Shown piece by piece: positions 26,424 through 34,932 of a DNA stretch of 64,000 bases (positions within the stretch are counted from its first letter, which is position 1; each line of letters begins with the position of its first letter). The stretch spans positions 1-64,000 of the forward strand of contig CAZCZZ010000012.1 of the NCBI GenBank assembly GCA_964503335.1, read 5' to 3'. The translations under genes were made by a program, and so were the position numbers. Under the pieces are notes generated by a model. It worked only from the letters and a program-made list of their open reading frames with translations, did not search any database and had not been told where the DNA came from. Origin of the DNA: CAZCZZ01 sp964503335 (GTDB lineage Bacteria; Verrucomicrobiota; Kiritimatiellia; CAIVKH01).

Positions 26424-27263
26424 ATGAAGCCGATACTCCTCGTGTTTGCCCTCGCAGTGAGTGTTTCCGCTGCTCCCGTTTCCAGCCCTCGCTTTGAAGC
26501 GTATTCCCTGGGCTCCGGTGATCCCGTGGCCATGAAATCGATGGTCAAGACCGTGGTAGGCGAGGACGGGAATGTGGTGCTCGATCTCAAGGGCAACCGG
26601 CTGCTCGTCATCACGACCGACGAGAACCACGAACAGATCAAAGGCATCGTGGGACAACTCTCCGCACCGCCCGCGAATGTGAAGATCGATGTGGCGATAC
26701 GCAGCGCCAGCGCGGGATCATCGTCCGAGGCTTCCGTTTCCGGCAGCGGCGACATTCAGTTCGAGAACGGCGTTACGTCGAGCCGGATCAAACTGTTCCC
26801 CAAACTGGAGCACCAGTCGGGCACGTCATCGAGCGACGTGAACCAGATGCTGGTTGTGTCCAGCGGGCGCGAAGCATCGCTGCACGTGGGCGAGAGCGTG
26901 CCGTATATCGATTGGCTTGTGGACTACGGGCTGCAGTGCGGAGCGCTGGTGCAACGCGTGGCGTGGCAGAATGTCGGTTCGAGCCTGGTCGTTGAACCCA
27001 CGGTGCTGGCTGATGGAATGATCCGCGTGCGCCTCACACCGGAGTTGAGCGGCATGGTGGACGGCCAACCCATGCGTACGCGTTTCGCCACGGTGGCGAC
27101 GGAAGTGTACGTGCGCGACGGAGAGACAATTTCCCTCGGTGGCCTGGACCAGAATCGTGACTTCTACTCGAAATTCCTGATCGGTCTCAGCCGCGGCGGC
27201 ATGCAGGAGTCGCTCTCCATTACGCTCACGCCCCGCGTGATGCAGCCGGGGTCGGCTCAATGA
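26424..27263 (+). CDS. Short secretin-related protein (GspD/PilQ C-terminal-like)
   Basis: 279 residues with a signal peptide (about 1-17, ending VSAAP). An N-terminal half contains a secretin N-domain-like fold (LDLKGNRLLVITTDENHEQIKGIVGQL, a typical 'x-V-x-x-xxxxxxxIxxIIxxLD' pattern split over two parts). The C-terminal half carries secretin beta-domain elements (VEPTVLADGMIRVRLTPELSG and VYVRDGETISLGGL). It is far shorter than a full secretin, so it may be a periplasmic partner and not a pore. It is the third gene of the parA operon, 18 bases after the OmpA-type gene. Confidence 0.65.
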   Translation: MKPILLVFALAVSVSAAPVSSPRFEAYSLGSGDPVAMKSMVKTVVGEDGNVVLDLKGNRLLVITTDENHEQIKGIVGQLSAPPANVKIDVAIRSASAGSSSEASVSGSGDIQFENGVTSSRIKLFPKLEHQSGTSSSDVNQMLVVSSGREASLHVGESVPYIDWLVDYGLQCGALVQRVAWQNVGSSLVVEPTVLADGMIRVRLTPELSGMVDGQPMRTRFATVATEVYVRDGETISLGGLDQNRDFYSKFLIGLSRGGMQESLSITLTPRVMQPGSAQ

Positions 27264-28123
27264 CACGACGGTTTGCTCTCGCAGCATGGTGTTGGCCGAT
27301 CGTCGCTATCGCGCAGGGCGACTATCCGATCTGCCAGATCATGGATCGTGTCGAAACGCCGGCGTGGGAGGTGCGGGCGGGGTACCTGACGGAGGAGGAG
27401 ATCGATCAGCCGACGGCGGACAAGTCCGGCGTGATCAGCATCGAAGGCGGCGGCGGCATCGCCTACTTCCAAACGGGGCTCGGTGACTTCGATATAACGG
27501 GTGACTATTCGCTGTGGCACTTCACGAGCAGTGGCGGAATTGACCTTCCCGACCAAGTTGGTTCGGCGACGCTTCAACTGACGCACACCCTTCGCTCCTG
27601 GGCGGGGCAGGGGCTTCGCATTGATCTGCGTCCCGGTTTCTATGGCGATCCGGGCGATGCCGGATCGGACGACCTGTTCATCCCGTTCGGTGTCGCGGGC
27701 ATCAGCACGATCAATCCGCAGCTGTCCACGCTGCTCGGCTTGAACATCTATCCCGATTTCGATCGCGTAGCCGATCCCGTGTTCGGCCTCCGGTATGCGC
27801 CGAATGAATCGCTGATGGTGGACGCCATGTATCCTCATTCGCGGCTGGTGCTGGTGACGTCGGGCGGCTGGGAGTTCGAGCTGGGCGTGCGCATTTTGCG
27901 TCAGCTTGAATTCCAGCTGGAAGAGGACGATCCCCGCGAGCGCCTCATTATCGAGGAGAGCCGCGCCTACGTCGGAATGGTGCAGTCGCTGCCATCCGGC
28001 TTGAACCTGACGTACCGGCTGGAGCATGTGTTTGGCCGCAGCATTGGCTTCGACAGCAACTTTCCCGAGTCGGACCAGGACAGCGGAATCTCCGTCTCGG
28101 TCGGTTTGATGGGATCGCTCTAA
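27260..28123 (+). CDS. Predicted outer-membrane beta-barrel protein (DUF6268-like)
   Basis: 287 residues. A signal peptide (about 1-18, ending AIAQG) precedes alternating strands rich in Gly, Tyr and Phe that end GISVSVGLMGSL, the layout of a small outer-membrane or surface-facing barrel. It overlaps the secretin-like gene by four bases (ATGA), so it is translated with it. Similarity to the DUF6268 family is from memory of its pattern (repeated 'RxGYxT', 'GDYSLWHF', 'LNIYPDF') and is not certain. Confidence 0.6.
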   Translation: MTRRFALAAWCWPIVAIAQGDYPICQIMDRVETPAWEVRAGYLTEEEIDQPTADKSGVISIEGGGGIAYFQTGLGDFDITGDYSLWHFTSSGGIDLPDQVGSATLQLTHTLRSWAGQGLRIDLRPGFYGDPGDAGSDDLFIPFGVAGISTINPQLSTLLGLNIYPDFDRVADPVFGLRYAPNESLMVDAMYPHSRLVLVTSGGWEFELGVRILRQLEFQLEEDDPRERLIIEESRAYVGMVQSLPSGLNLTYRLEHVFGRSIGFDSNFPESDQDSGISVSVGLMGSL

Positions 28124-28141
28124 TCTGCTAGAATTCACCTG

Positions 28142-29125
28142 ATGAGAATCGGCGTTGTATCGGACTTTCATGTGATGGCGGCTGCCGAGAAGGGGCATGT
28201 CCTCGAATCGCACAAGGCCCTCGGCGCCGGGCTGCCCGCCTTGCAGCGCAAGTGGCGGCGCGGGCTCTACCGCATGCGCCGGCTGCTCTGGAACACGCAT
28301 CCCGAATTGCGTGAGATTGCGTTCGAGCGGGCGCTCAATTTGATGGAGACGTTCAAGCCGGACTGGGTGATCGCGAACGGTGACTATGGCGGCGATCACA
28401 GCGGGATGGGTGTGAGCGACGATGCGACGTTTGAAAGTGCCGCGCACGTGGTCGGGTCGATCCGCCGTCGTTTTCCCGAGAACAGCCGTTTCGTTTTCGG
28501 CGACCATGACATCGGCAAGTACAGCACGGAACGGCGCGAGGGCGGCATCCGGATCGCCAGCCTGCACCGGGGCGAAAAGCAGCTGGGCATCCCGTCGTTC
28601 TGGCATGAGATTGACGAGGATGTGCATCTCATCGGCGTGAACTCATCGCTCTGCACACTCGACCTTTTCCTGCCCGAGGCGCTTGTGGATGAGGTGCCGG
28701 AATGGAAGCGCTGCCGGGCGGAGCACATCGAGCACGTGAGCCATGCCTTCGACGGTCTGCCGGCGAAGGCGCGGGTCGTGTTGTTCTGCCACGACCCGAG
28801 CGCCCTCCACGCGCTGAGCCAGGTGCCCATCGTCAAGCGCCGCATGAAGCAGATCGAGCTGACGGTTATCGGCCACCTCCACTCTCCGTCGCTGCTCAAG
28901 CTCGCGAAGCTCATGCCCGCCAGCAAGGGGTGGCGGCCGAAGTACCCCGTCGCCCGCATCATCGCGCACGGTCTTGAAGGCGTGAAGTCATGGCATCAGT
29001 TCAACCCCGTGGTGTGTCCCTCCACCTTCGGCACCGGCCACCATTTCCGCGGCGGCCTGCTCTTCATCGAGAAGGACAAGCACGGGAAACTCGTGGCGCG
29101 CCGCCGGCGTGTGAGCAAGAAGTAG
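28142..29125 (+). CDS. Calcineurin-like metallophosphoesterase
   Basis: 327 residues, cytoplasmic by appearance (no signal peptide; basic C-terminus ending RRRRVSKK). The dinuclear metal motifs are in order: GVVSDFH (residues 4-10), NGDYGGDH, FGDHDI, FCHDPS and VIGHLHSP. The GDHD in place of the usual GNHD is notable but seen in related enzymes. The substrate is unknown; the family covers nucleotides, phospholipids such as UDP-diacylglucosamine and phosphoproteins. Its start lies 19 bases after the barrel gene, so it may share that transcript. Confidence 0.82.
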   Translation: MRIGVVSDFHVMAAAEKGHVLESHKALGAGLPALQRKWRRGLYRMRRLLWNTHPELREIAFERALNLMETFKPDWVIANGDYGGDHSGMGVSDDATFESAAHVVGSIRRRFPENSRFVFGDHDIGKYSTERREGGIRIASLHRGEKQLGIPSFWHEIDEDVHLIGVNSSLCTLDLFLPEALVDEVPEWKRCRAEHIEHVSHAFDGLPAKARVVLFCHDPSALHALSQVPIVKRRMKQIELTVIGHLHSPSLLKLAKLMPASKGWRPKYPVARIIAHGLEGVKSWHQFNPVVCPSTFGTGHHFRGGLLFIEKDKHGKLVARRRRVSKK

Positions 29126-29206
29126 GCGTCGGCCTGTGATGCAAGTCCAACCTCCGGCCGGCAATACGGCCGCGTATTGCGTTCTCGTGGAGTCTCGGGA
29201 CTAGCC

Positions 29207-29917
29207 ATGTTGCGGGGGTTTTGCTCGACCCGAGACAAGCCGGAAGGCAGAGTCCTCAGCGCGATGAGACCCTGCGCAACGACACTGGAATCGGAGATCA
29301 CGGAGGAGGAAATGGACGCGCTGCTCGCCGTACTCGGCGAAGCAACGACGAAGGGTCCGTTTCTCGAAATCGGCACCGCAGCGGGCGGCACACTCTGGCG
29401 CATGGTCCGGTCCGTGCGCGCCACGGATCCGACGTCGTCGTTCTCCGTGCTGGATCCTTTGAAGTACTTTCCGAATCAGCGGGCAACCGTTGAGAAGAAT
29501 CTCCGGGATCACGGCATTGATCCCGCGTCGATCGATTTCCGCGTCTGTACGAGCGATGAAGGCTACCGGATTGCGTCCGGGCGTGGGGAGCGCTTCGGTT
29601 TCATCTTCGTCGATGGCAACCACAAGTGCCGTTATGTCATGGAGGACCTGCGATGGGCGTCCCTGCTGCACGCAGGGGGAAGACTCGTGTTGCACGACTA
29701 CGGTCCAAGGCACCCCGGGGTCATCGCCGCGGTCGACAGGTTTCTGAGAAACAACAGTAACTACCGGAAGGTTCGTCTTGCGGGAACTCTTCTGGTCCTG
29801 GCGAAGGATCGGGAATCGACACGCGACGAGGTGGGCTTCCCCGACATGCTCGTCGCGCATGTTCTCACCGTCGCGTATTCCCTCCGCGCCTCGGCAGAGA
29901 AGCGGCTGCGACGGTAA
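29207..29917 (+). CDS. Class I SAM methyltransferase (Methyltransf_24-like)
   Basis: About 236 residues. The motif I region is FLEIGTAAGGTLWRMV, followed by a FSVLDPL strand (motif II acid), RFGFIFVDGNHKCRYVMEDL and GRLVLHDYG. The GNHxxxxVxxDL block and the LHDY end are typical of the Methyltransf_24 / cephalosporin-hydroxylase-like group acting on small molecules or glycans. The start is uncertain (29177 and 29207 are both possible). A small hairpin (gcaatacg-gccg-cgtattgc, 29161-29180) lies just upstream. Confidence 0.75.
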   Translation: MLRGFCSTRDKPEGRVLSAMRPCATTLESEITEEEMDALLAVLGEATTKGPFLEIGTAAGGTLWRMVRSVRATDPTSSFSVLDPLKYFPNQRATVEKNLRDHGIDPASIDFRVCTSDEGYRIASGRGERFGFIFVDGNHKCRYVMEDLRWASLLHAGGRLVLHDYGPRHPGVIAAVDRFLRNNSNYRKVRLAGTLLVLAKDRESTRDEVGFPDMLVAHVLTVAYSLRASAEKRLRR

Positions 29918-29929
29918 CGCGGATGTGGA

Positions 29930-30130
29930 CTACCGCTTCTTGCGCTTCGCGCGCGAGATTCCGAAACCGCCGGCGAGCATGCCCGCTCCGGCGATGCATG
30001 CGAATGTTTTGTGATCCAGCAGGTGCGAATGCGAACCCTCGGACTGCCCGCCATGGATGCCGTGGGCGAAGCCCTGCGGGATCACGAACAACGCTGCTGC
30101 CACAACCAGGCCTTGGATCAATGTTTTCAT
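29930..30130 (-). CDS. Small His-rich secreted or membrane protein next to nikR
   Basis: 66 residues from ATG 30130: an N-terminal hydrophobic signal or anchor (MKTLIQGLVVAAALFVIP), a His-rich segment (HGIHGGQSEGSHSHLLDHK, five His within 19 residues), a second hydrophobic segment and a basic tail (RAKRKKR). The His cluster and its position directly downstream of the nickel regulator suggest a metal-binding envelope protein, perhaps for nickel or cobalt. A longer frame begins at 30181; an AAGGAG lies 15 bases before the chosen ATG, which is rather far. Not a family I recognise. Confidence 0.6.
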   Translation of the reverse strand: MKTLIQGLVVAAALFVIPQGFAHGIHGGQSEGSHSHLLDHKTFACIAGAGMLAGGFGISRAKRKKR

Positions 30131-30200
30131 CGAGGTAATACGGAACTCCTTTTCGTAATACCAACAGTAGTGGAGGCTCATTCCTTGGCAAGACGAAATC

Positions 30201-30611
30201 TCAGTGCAGGTGGGGGCCGGCGCCGCTCATGCTGAGGGAGCCGTCCTTGACGCCGCGGATGGCGATCAGCTGGTCGGCGAGGCTTTGCACGCGGGACGCC
30301 TTGCCGCGGACGATCGTGACTTCAAGGCAGTCGTCGTGGTTAAGGTGGATGTGCGTCGTGGAGACCACGTCGTGATGGAAGGCGTGCTGGATCTCGGTGA
30401 GCTTGTCCTGGAGCTGCCGCTGGTGGTGGTCATACACGAGCGTGATGACGCCCACGACGTCGCGGTTGGCCTCCCAGTCCTCCTTGACCAGCGCCTTGCG
30501 GATCAGGTCGCGCACGGCCTCCGACCGGTTGACGTACTTGCGCGCGCCGATGTAGCGGTCGAACTGCTTCAGCAACTTGTCCTCGAGCGAAACCGAAAAG
30601 CGTTCCAGCAT
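30201..30611 (-). CDS. nikR: Nickel-responsive transcriptional regulator NikR
   Basis: 136 residues. The N-terminal ribbon-helix-helix is MLERFSVSLEDKLLKQFDRY then NRSEAVRDLIRKAL. The C-terminal ACT-like nickel domain has the ligand set: YDHHQRQL, HHDVVSTTHIHLNHDDCLEV, with the three His and one Cys in the expected positions. NikR senses Ni(II) and represses or activates nickel uptake and enzyme genes. No nickel transporter or urease/hydrogenase gene is in view; the downstream gene makes a His-rich mini-protein. Palindromes that could be operators lie upstream (30655-30701). Confidence 0.93.
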   Translation of the reverse strand: MLERFSVSLEDKLLKQFDRYIGARKYVNRSEAVRDLIRKALVKEDWEANRDVVGVITLVYDHHQRQLQDKLTEIQHAFHHDVVSTTHIHLNHDDCLEVTIVRGKASRVQSLADQLIAIRGVKDGSLSMSGAGPHLH

Positions 30612-30654
30612 GGTGATCTCCTGAATGCGTGATCGTATGCCGCGGGGGGCATTT

Positions 30655-30701
30655 TTCCAAGGATTGGAACTCGGGATGCGCAGAAGTTCCAATGATTGGA
30701 A
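30655..30701. repeat. Paired 15-bp palindromes TTCCAA-N3-TTGGAA between nikR and rmlB
   Basis: TTCCAAggaTTGGAA (30655-30669) and TTCCAAtgaTTGGAA (30687-30701), centres 32 bp apart (three helical turns), lie in the divergent promoter region of nikR and rmlB. A near copy of the whole element, with a similar spacer (gatgcgcagaag against gatgcaggaag), lies inside a coding region at 46812-46857, so this may be a dispersed repeat and not a private operator. Confidence 0.8.
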
Positions 30702-30742
30702 AACTTCCCACGGACGGCGGTCGCTGCTATGGTTTTCGGCCT

Positions 30743-31795
30743 ATGAAGAACCTGATGGTAACTGGCGGATGTGGCTTTATTGGCGCGAACTTTATCCGCT
30801 ATGTGCTGGAAGAGACGGATTTTAAGGGCCGCATCGTCAACCTCGACAAGCTGACGTACGCGGGCAATCCGGAGAGCCTGGCGGACCTCGCGAAGAAGCA
30901 CGGCCCCCGCTATGTGTTCGTGCGCGGCGACATCTGCGATCGCCCGGCGATGGCGAAAGTTTTCGACGAATACGATATCGACAGCGTCGCGCACTTTGCC
31001 GCCGAGTCGCACGTGGACCGGTCCATTGTCCGGCCCGATGATTTCATCCAGACGAACATCATCGGCACCTACAACCTGCTGCAGGTCAGTCGCGAGCGCG
31101 CCGATCGCGTGAAGCTGTTCCACCACGTCAGCACGGACGAGGTGTTCGGGAGCCTCGGAGAAACCGGGTTCTTCACCGAGGAAACACCGTACTCGCCGAA
31201 TAGCCCGTATTCAGCGTCGAAGGCTTCGTCCGATCATCTCGTCCGCGCCTACCACGAGACGTACAAGCTGCCCGTCACGATGTCGAACTGCTCGAACAAC
31301 TACGGCCCCTACCAGTTCCCCGAGAAGTTGATCCCGCTCATGATCCTCAATGCGCTCGAGGGGAAGGCCCTTCCCGTGTACGGCGATGGATTGAATGTCC
31401 GCGACTGGCTCTATGTGAAGGACCACTGCGTCGCGATCTGGCTCATCATGAACAAGGGCGAGCATGGCGACACGTACAACGTCGGCGGCCGGAACGAGAT
31501 GAAGAACATCGACGTCGTGCACGCGCTCTGCGACCTGCTCGACGAGATGGCGGGCAAGCTCCCCGGCAAGGCATCACGCCGCGAGCTCATCACGTACGTG
31601 AAGGATCGCCCCGGCCACGACCGCCGCTACGCCATCGATTGCTCCAAGATCGAACGTGTGCTCGGCTGGGTGCCGGATGAATCCTTCGAGACCGGCATGC
31701 GCAAGACGATCCGCTGGTACCTCGACCACAAGGAATGGGTCGCCCACGTGAAATCGGGCGATTACCAGAAGTGGATTGAGCAGCACTACGGGTAG
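30743..31795 (+). CDS. rmlB: dTDP-glucose 4,6-dehydratase
   Basis: 350 residues of the extended short-chain dehydrogenase family. The NAD-binding motif is TGGCGFIGANF (residues 7-17); HFAAESHVDRS, STDEVFGSL and the catalytic YSASKAS follow, with the SNNYGPYQFPEKLIPL and PGHDRRYAID motifs specific to RmlB. It makes dTDP-4-keto-6-deoxyglucose, the entry to rhamnose and other deoxysugars for surface polysaccharide. No rmlA, C or D lies beside it. The start is ATG 30743; upstream in-frame codons cross the palindromes and were excluded. Confidence 0.93.
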   Translation: MKNLMVTGGCGFIGANFIRYVLEETDFKGRIVNLDKLTYAGNPESLADLAKKHGPRYVFVRGDICDRPAMAKVFDEYDIDSVAHFAAESHVDRSIVRPDDFIQTNIIGTYNLLQVSRERADRVKLFHHVSTDEVFGSLGETGFFTEETPYSPNSPYSASKASSDHLVRAYHETYKLPVTMSNCSNNYGPYQFPEKLIPLMILNALEGKALPVYGDGLNVRDWLYVKDHCVAIWLIMNKGEHGDTYNVGGRNEMKNIDVVHALCDLLDEMAGKLPGKASRRELITYVKDRPGHDRRYAIDCSKIERVLGWVPDESFETGMRKTIRWYLDHKEWVAHVKSGDYQKWIEQHYG

Positions 31796-31806
31796 ACGAT
31801 CTGACG

Positions 31807-31892
31807 TTAAACGCAGAGGGCGCGGAGTTCGCGGAGAAGGGGTCGGATCAAAGAAGAGAGCCTCTGCGCCCTCCGCGCTCTCTGCGGTTAAG
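31807..31892. repeat. Palindromic intergenic element (cgcagagggcgcggag type)
   Basis: ttaaacgcagagggcgcgga on the left is answered by ctctgcgccctccgcgctct-ctgcggttaa on the right, about 22 bases apart. It lies between converging rmlB and dapF and could fold on either transcript. A third palindrome family in this window. Confidence 0.75.
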
Positions 31893-31900
31893 TCTTCTCT

Positions 31901-32716
31901 TCACGCCGGGGGGTAGCTCAACTCGCCGCGGAACACATGGACGGCAGGGCCGAGCAGGGTGGCGTCCTTTGCGCCATCCGGTGATGGCGTAAAGCTCACT
32001 TCAAGAATGTCGCCACTTGCGGGCGTGATCTTCACGGGTGTACGAACGCGACCGAGCTTTCCGGCGATGAGGCCGGCGGCCACAATGCCGGTGCCGCATG
32101 CCGGTGTTTCCGCTTCAACCCCGCGTTCGTAGGTGCGCACGCGCAGCGAATCGGGTCCGGTGATCTGGATGAAATTCGCATTCGTTCCCTTCGGCGAAAA
32201 GGCTTCGTGATAGCGGATGGCGCGACCCGTGTTGTGGACGTCGAACGATGCCAGGTCGCTTACCTCAATCACCACGTGGGGGACGCCGCTGTTGACGAAG
32301 TGATAGGTGTAGGTCTGCCCGTTGACGTGGAGAGTCTGGTCCATGCGCCAGTCCTTGGGCTGCGTCATGTGCAGGAGCACGCGGTCGCCGGCGACTTCGG
32401 CGCGGACCGTGCCGGCAGGCGTTTCGATGCTCATGCTGGAGGGCGCGGCGCCGATCTCGTGCGCGAGGCGGGCGATGCAGCGCGCGCCGTTGCCGCACAT
32501 ATCGACTTCGCCGCCGTCGGGATTGAAGAAGCGCATGCGGAAATCGGCCTGGTTCGACGGCTGGATCAGGAGCACGCCTTCGGAACCCACGCCGGTGTGG
32601 CGGGAGGCGATGCTGGAAACCCAGCGGCTGTCATCGGCCGGGAAGGTCTGGCGACGGTCATCGACCAGGATGAAGTCGTTGGACGCCCCGTGCATCTTGT
32701 AGAAAGGTATCTGCAT
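31901..32716 (-). CDS. dapF: Diaminopimelate epimerase
   Basis: 271 residues. The two active-site cysteines are in DMCGNGARC and ETPACGTG, and the start KMHGASNDFILVDD is typical. It converts LL- to meso-diaminopimelate, the last step before peptidoglycan and lysine use. With DapL at 41469 it fits the short aminotransferase variant of the pathway used in Chlamydiae, plants and many PVC bacteria. Confidence 0.95.
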   Translation of the reverse strand: MQIPFYKMHGASNDFILVDDRRQTFPADDSRWVSSIASRHTGVGSEGVLLIQPSNQADFRMRFFNPDGGEVDMCGNGARCIARLAHEIGAAPSSMSIETPAGTVRAEVAGDRVLLHMTQPKDWRMDQTLHVNGQTYTYHFVNSGVPHVVIEVSDLASFDVHNTGRAIRYHEAFSPKGTNANFIQITGPDSLRVRTYERGVEAETPACGTGIVAAGLIAGKLGRVRTPVKITPASGDILEVSFTPSPDGAKDATLLGPAVHVFRGELSYPPA

Positions 32717-32785
32717 AAGCGGACAACGATACAGGAGCCGACGCGTTGCTGCAAATGGAGAGGGGGCTGCAGCCGCAGGTAGGGG

Positions 32786-34126
32786 CTACGGCGGGATGGT
32801 GCTGCGGAGTTCCGGAGCCGAATGCTCGGCGTCTTCCTGCAGCGTAGCAGGCTGCATATGCTCTTCGCGATGAGGTGGATGCGGGTCCCAGCCTACGACC
32901 CATAGGAGCACGAAGAACCCGATCACGTATCCCACGGCCACATGCCAGCCGTGTCGCAACCAGTGGGCGACCGACTTGGCCTGGGGGAACATGGTTGCCA
33001 CGGCGACACCGGCGGACGAGCCGAACCAGATCATCGATCCCCCGTAGCCCACGGCGTAAGCGAGGAAGTCCCACGCATAGCCGCCTTGATCAAGCGCGAG
33101 CTTGGTCAGCGGGATGTTGTCGAAGATGGCGGAGATGAATCCCAGAGACAGGGTGGTCACCCATGTGGCGGGCGGCAGGCTTTCGACCGGCATCATGGAG
33201 GCTGAGATGACCAGCGAGAGGAGAAATACGCTTCCTTTTACCGGATGCTCCAGGATGTGCCAATGCGTCTTCCGGAACATGGCGCCTATCAGGATGGCAA
33301 TCCAGACACCCACGGCCGGGAAATCGAGGAAGATGTTGGCGGCAATCGCGCCGGCCAGGATCATGCCGACGATCAGCAGGCGCATGCCGTCGATCTGGAC
33401 CGATGCGTCGATCTTGGTCTGGATCGGATGATGTGCGTGTTGCTGGCGTGAGGCAATCAAGCCGCAGACGAGTACCGCCGCGCCACCACCCACAAAAGCC
33501 GGCAGCAACTCTTTGGCCGCCACTCCATCGATCCACATCATGGTGGTGGTGGTGTCACCGATCACGCTTCCCGCACCGCCTGCATTGCTCGCTGCGACAA
33601 TGGCGGCCAGATAACCAACGTGTACGCGATGTTGAAACACGGTGCGGGCCAGAGTCGCGCCGATCATCGCGGCGGCTATGTTGTCGAGAAAGCTGGAGAG
33701 CACGAAGACGAGGAGCAGCAGGACAAAGGCGCCCGGGAAGCCCTGCGGAAGCCACTTTGGCATCACCTCGGGAAGCCTCGACTCCTCGAAGTGCTTGGCG
33801 AGGACTGCAAAACCGAGCAGCAGACCGAACAGGTTCGTGGCCAACTTCCACTCGTGCATCAGGTGCTCGCCGAGATGAAGATCGGTGAATACCAGCTTGA
33901 ATGCCGTGATGACGACGAGGCCGCTGATGGCGATCTGCATCGTTCTTTGATGGAACATTGCAACGCCAAGCAACGTTGCGGCAAAGAGATAGAACTCGAT
34001 CGGGACTCCCGCGAAATTCGGGCCGTGGGCGCCACCTCCTGAGGCAAAGGCCTCCAGCGGCGCGAGGAAGAAACATGCGAGGGCAACGACTGCGCCCACA
34101 AAGGGGCGAAGGAGTGCGTGGTGCAT
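32786..34126 (-). CDS. Cation antiporter of the NhaD/citrate-transporter (ArsB/NhaD) superfamily
   Basis: 446 residues with about 11-12 hydrophobic helices. Key stretches are LSSFLDNIAAAMIGATLA, SNAGGAGSVIGDTTTTMMW and, in the second half, SLGFISAIFDNIPLTKLAL and GSMIWFGSSAGVA. The paired FxDNI(A/P) motifs on opposed repeats mark the ion-transporter (IT) superfamily and match NhaD-type Na+/H+ antiporters well. The cytoplasmic tail is His/Glu-rich (HPPHREEHMQ). It would exchange sodium for protons; given the nearby V-ATPase, a sodium cycle is possible. Confidence 0.8.
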   Translation of the reverse strand: MHHALLRPFVGAVVALACFFLAPLEAFASGGGAHGPNFAGVPIEFYLFAATLLGVAMFHQRTMQIAISGLVVITAFKLVFTDLHLGEHLMHEWKLATNLFGLLLGFAVLAKHFEESRLPEVMPKWLPQGFPGAFVLLLLVFVLSSFLDNIAAAMIGATLARTVFQHRVHVGYLAAIVAASNAGGAGSVIGDTTTTMMWIDGVAAKELLPAFVGGGAAVLVCGLIASRQQHAHHPIQTKIDASVQIDGMRLLIVGMILAGAIAANIFLDFPAVGVWIAILIGAMFRKTHWHILEHPVKGSVFLLSLVISASMMPVESLPPATWVTTLSLGFISAIFDNIPLTKLALDQGGYAWDFLAYAVGYGGSMIWFGSSAGVAVATMFPQAKSVAHWLRHGWHVAVGYVIGFFVLLWVVGWDPHPPHREEHMQPATLQEDAEHSAPELRSTIPP

Positions 34127-34287
34127 TCAGGGAGATTAGCAGACCGGTCGCGTCAGGGAAACCCTGATATTCGAATCACCCACGGCGATGCCATTTTGCT
34201 CTCGTCGGGATTGGTTGTTATGCGTCAATTTGTGCCTTGCGGGGCCAAATTCAGGGTATCCGCCCGGACGGTTTTTTGGAGTGATCC
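34127..34287. other. Upstream region of the V-ATPase operon
   Basis: 161 bases between divergent genes. The V-ATPase start is preceded by TTGGAGTG (Shine-Dalgarno-like). No sigma-70 promoter stands out. Confidence 0.35.
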
Positions 34288-34932
34288 ATGACGGTTGAGC
34301 TACAACACCTGATCGATCGTATTCAGAAGGAAGCTGTTGATGCGGGCGCACGACAAGCCGAAGAAATCCTCGCGAAAGCCCGGGCCGATGCAGATGGAAT
34401 CGTCAAGGCCGCCGAAGCCAGGGCGCGCGAGATGGTCGCAAAGGCTGAAGTCGACGCCAAGGTGTTCACCGATAGAAGCCGTCAGACCCTGTCCCAGGCT
34501 GCGCGCGACCTCCTGATCTCCGTCGGTCGATCCGTCGAGCAGGTCGTCGGCAGCCTCGCACTCCGCCAGACCACGGCGTCCCTTACGCCCGATGTGATCG
34601 GCCAGATGCTCGTGAAGCTCGCAGAGGGTTATGCGGCGAAGTCCGGGCAGGAGACCCGTGTCGAAGTCCTCCTCCGCGCCGAAGACCGCGACTCGGTGAT
34701 CGCGCACTTGAAGAAAGCCTACGGCGACGCCCTGGTGAAAGGTATCCAGTTCACCGCGGATGATTCCATCAGCGGCGGCTTCCGGATCTCGCTCGGCGAA
34801 GAGCGCGTCTATCATGATTTCACCACCGGGACGCTGGCCGCTGCGCTAGCGGCCCTTGTCCGGCCGCAACTCGCCGAAATCGTCGCATCCGCCGTGCGGG
34901 ATGCGCAGGGGAGCAACGGGAGCGGTCGGTGA
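34288..34932 (+). CDS. atpE: V-type ATPase subunit E (peripheral stalk)
   Basis: 214 residues. The N-terminal 100 residues form a long Ala/Glu/Arg-rich helix (IDRIQKEAVDAGARQAEEIL and on), and the C-terminal half is a small globular domain ending near DGTL-like HDFTTGTLAAAL. This is the peripheral-stalk subunit that links the catalytic head to subunit I. First gene of the operon; its stop overlaps the next start (GTGA). No separate subunit G/H gene is seen. Confidence 0.85.
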   Translation: MTVELQHLIDRIQKEAVDAGARQAEEILAKARADADGIVKAAEARAREMVAKAEVDAKVFTDRSRQTLSQAARDLLISVGRSVEQVVGSLALRQTTASLTPDVIGQMLVKLAEGYAAKSGQETRVEVLLRAEDRDSVIAHLKKAYGDALVKGIQFTADDSISGGFRISLGEERVYHDFTTGTLAAALAALVRPQLAEIVASAVRDAQGSNGSGR

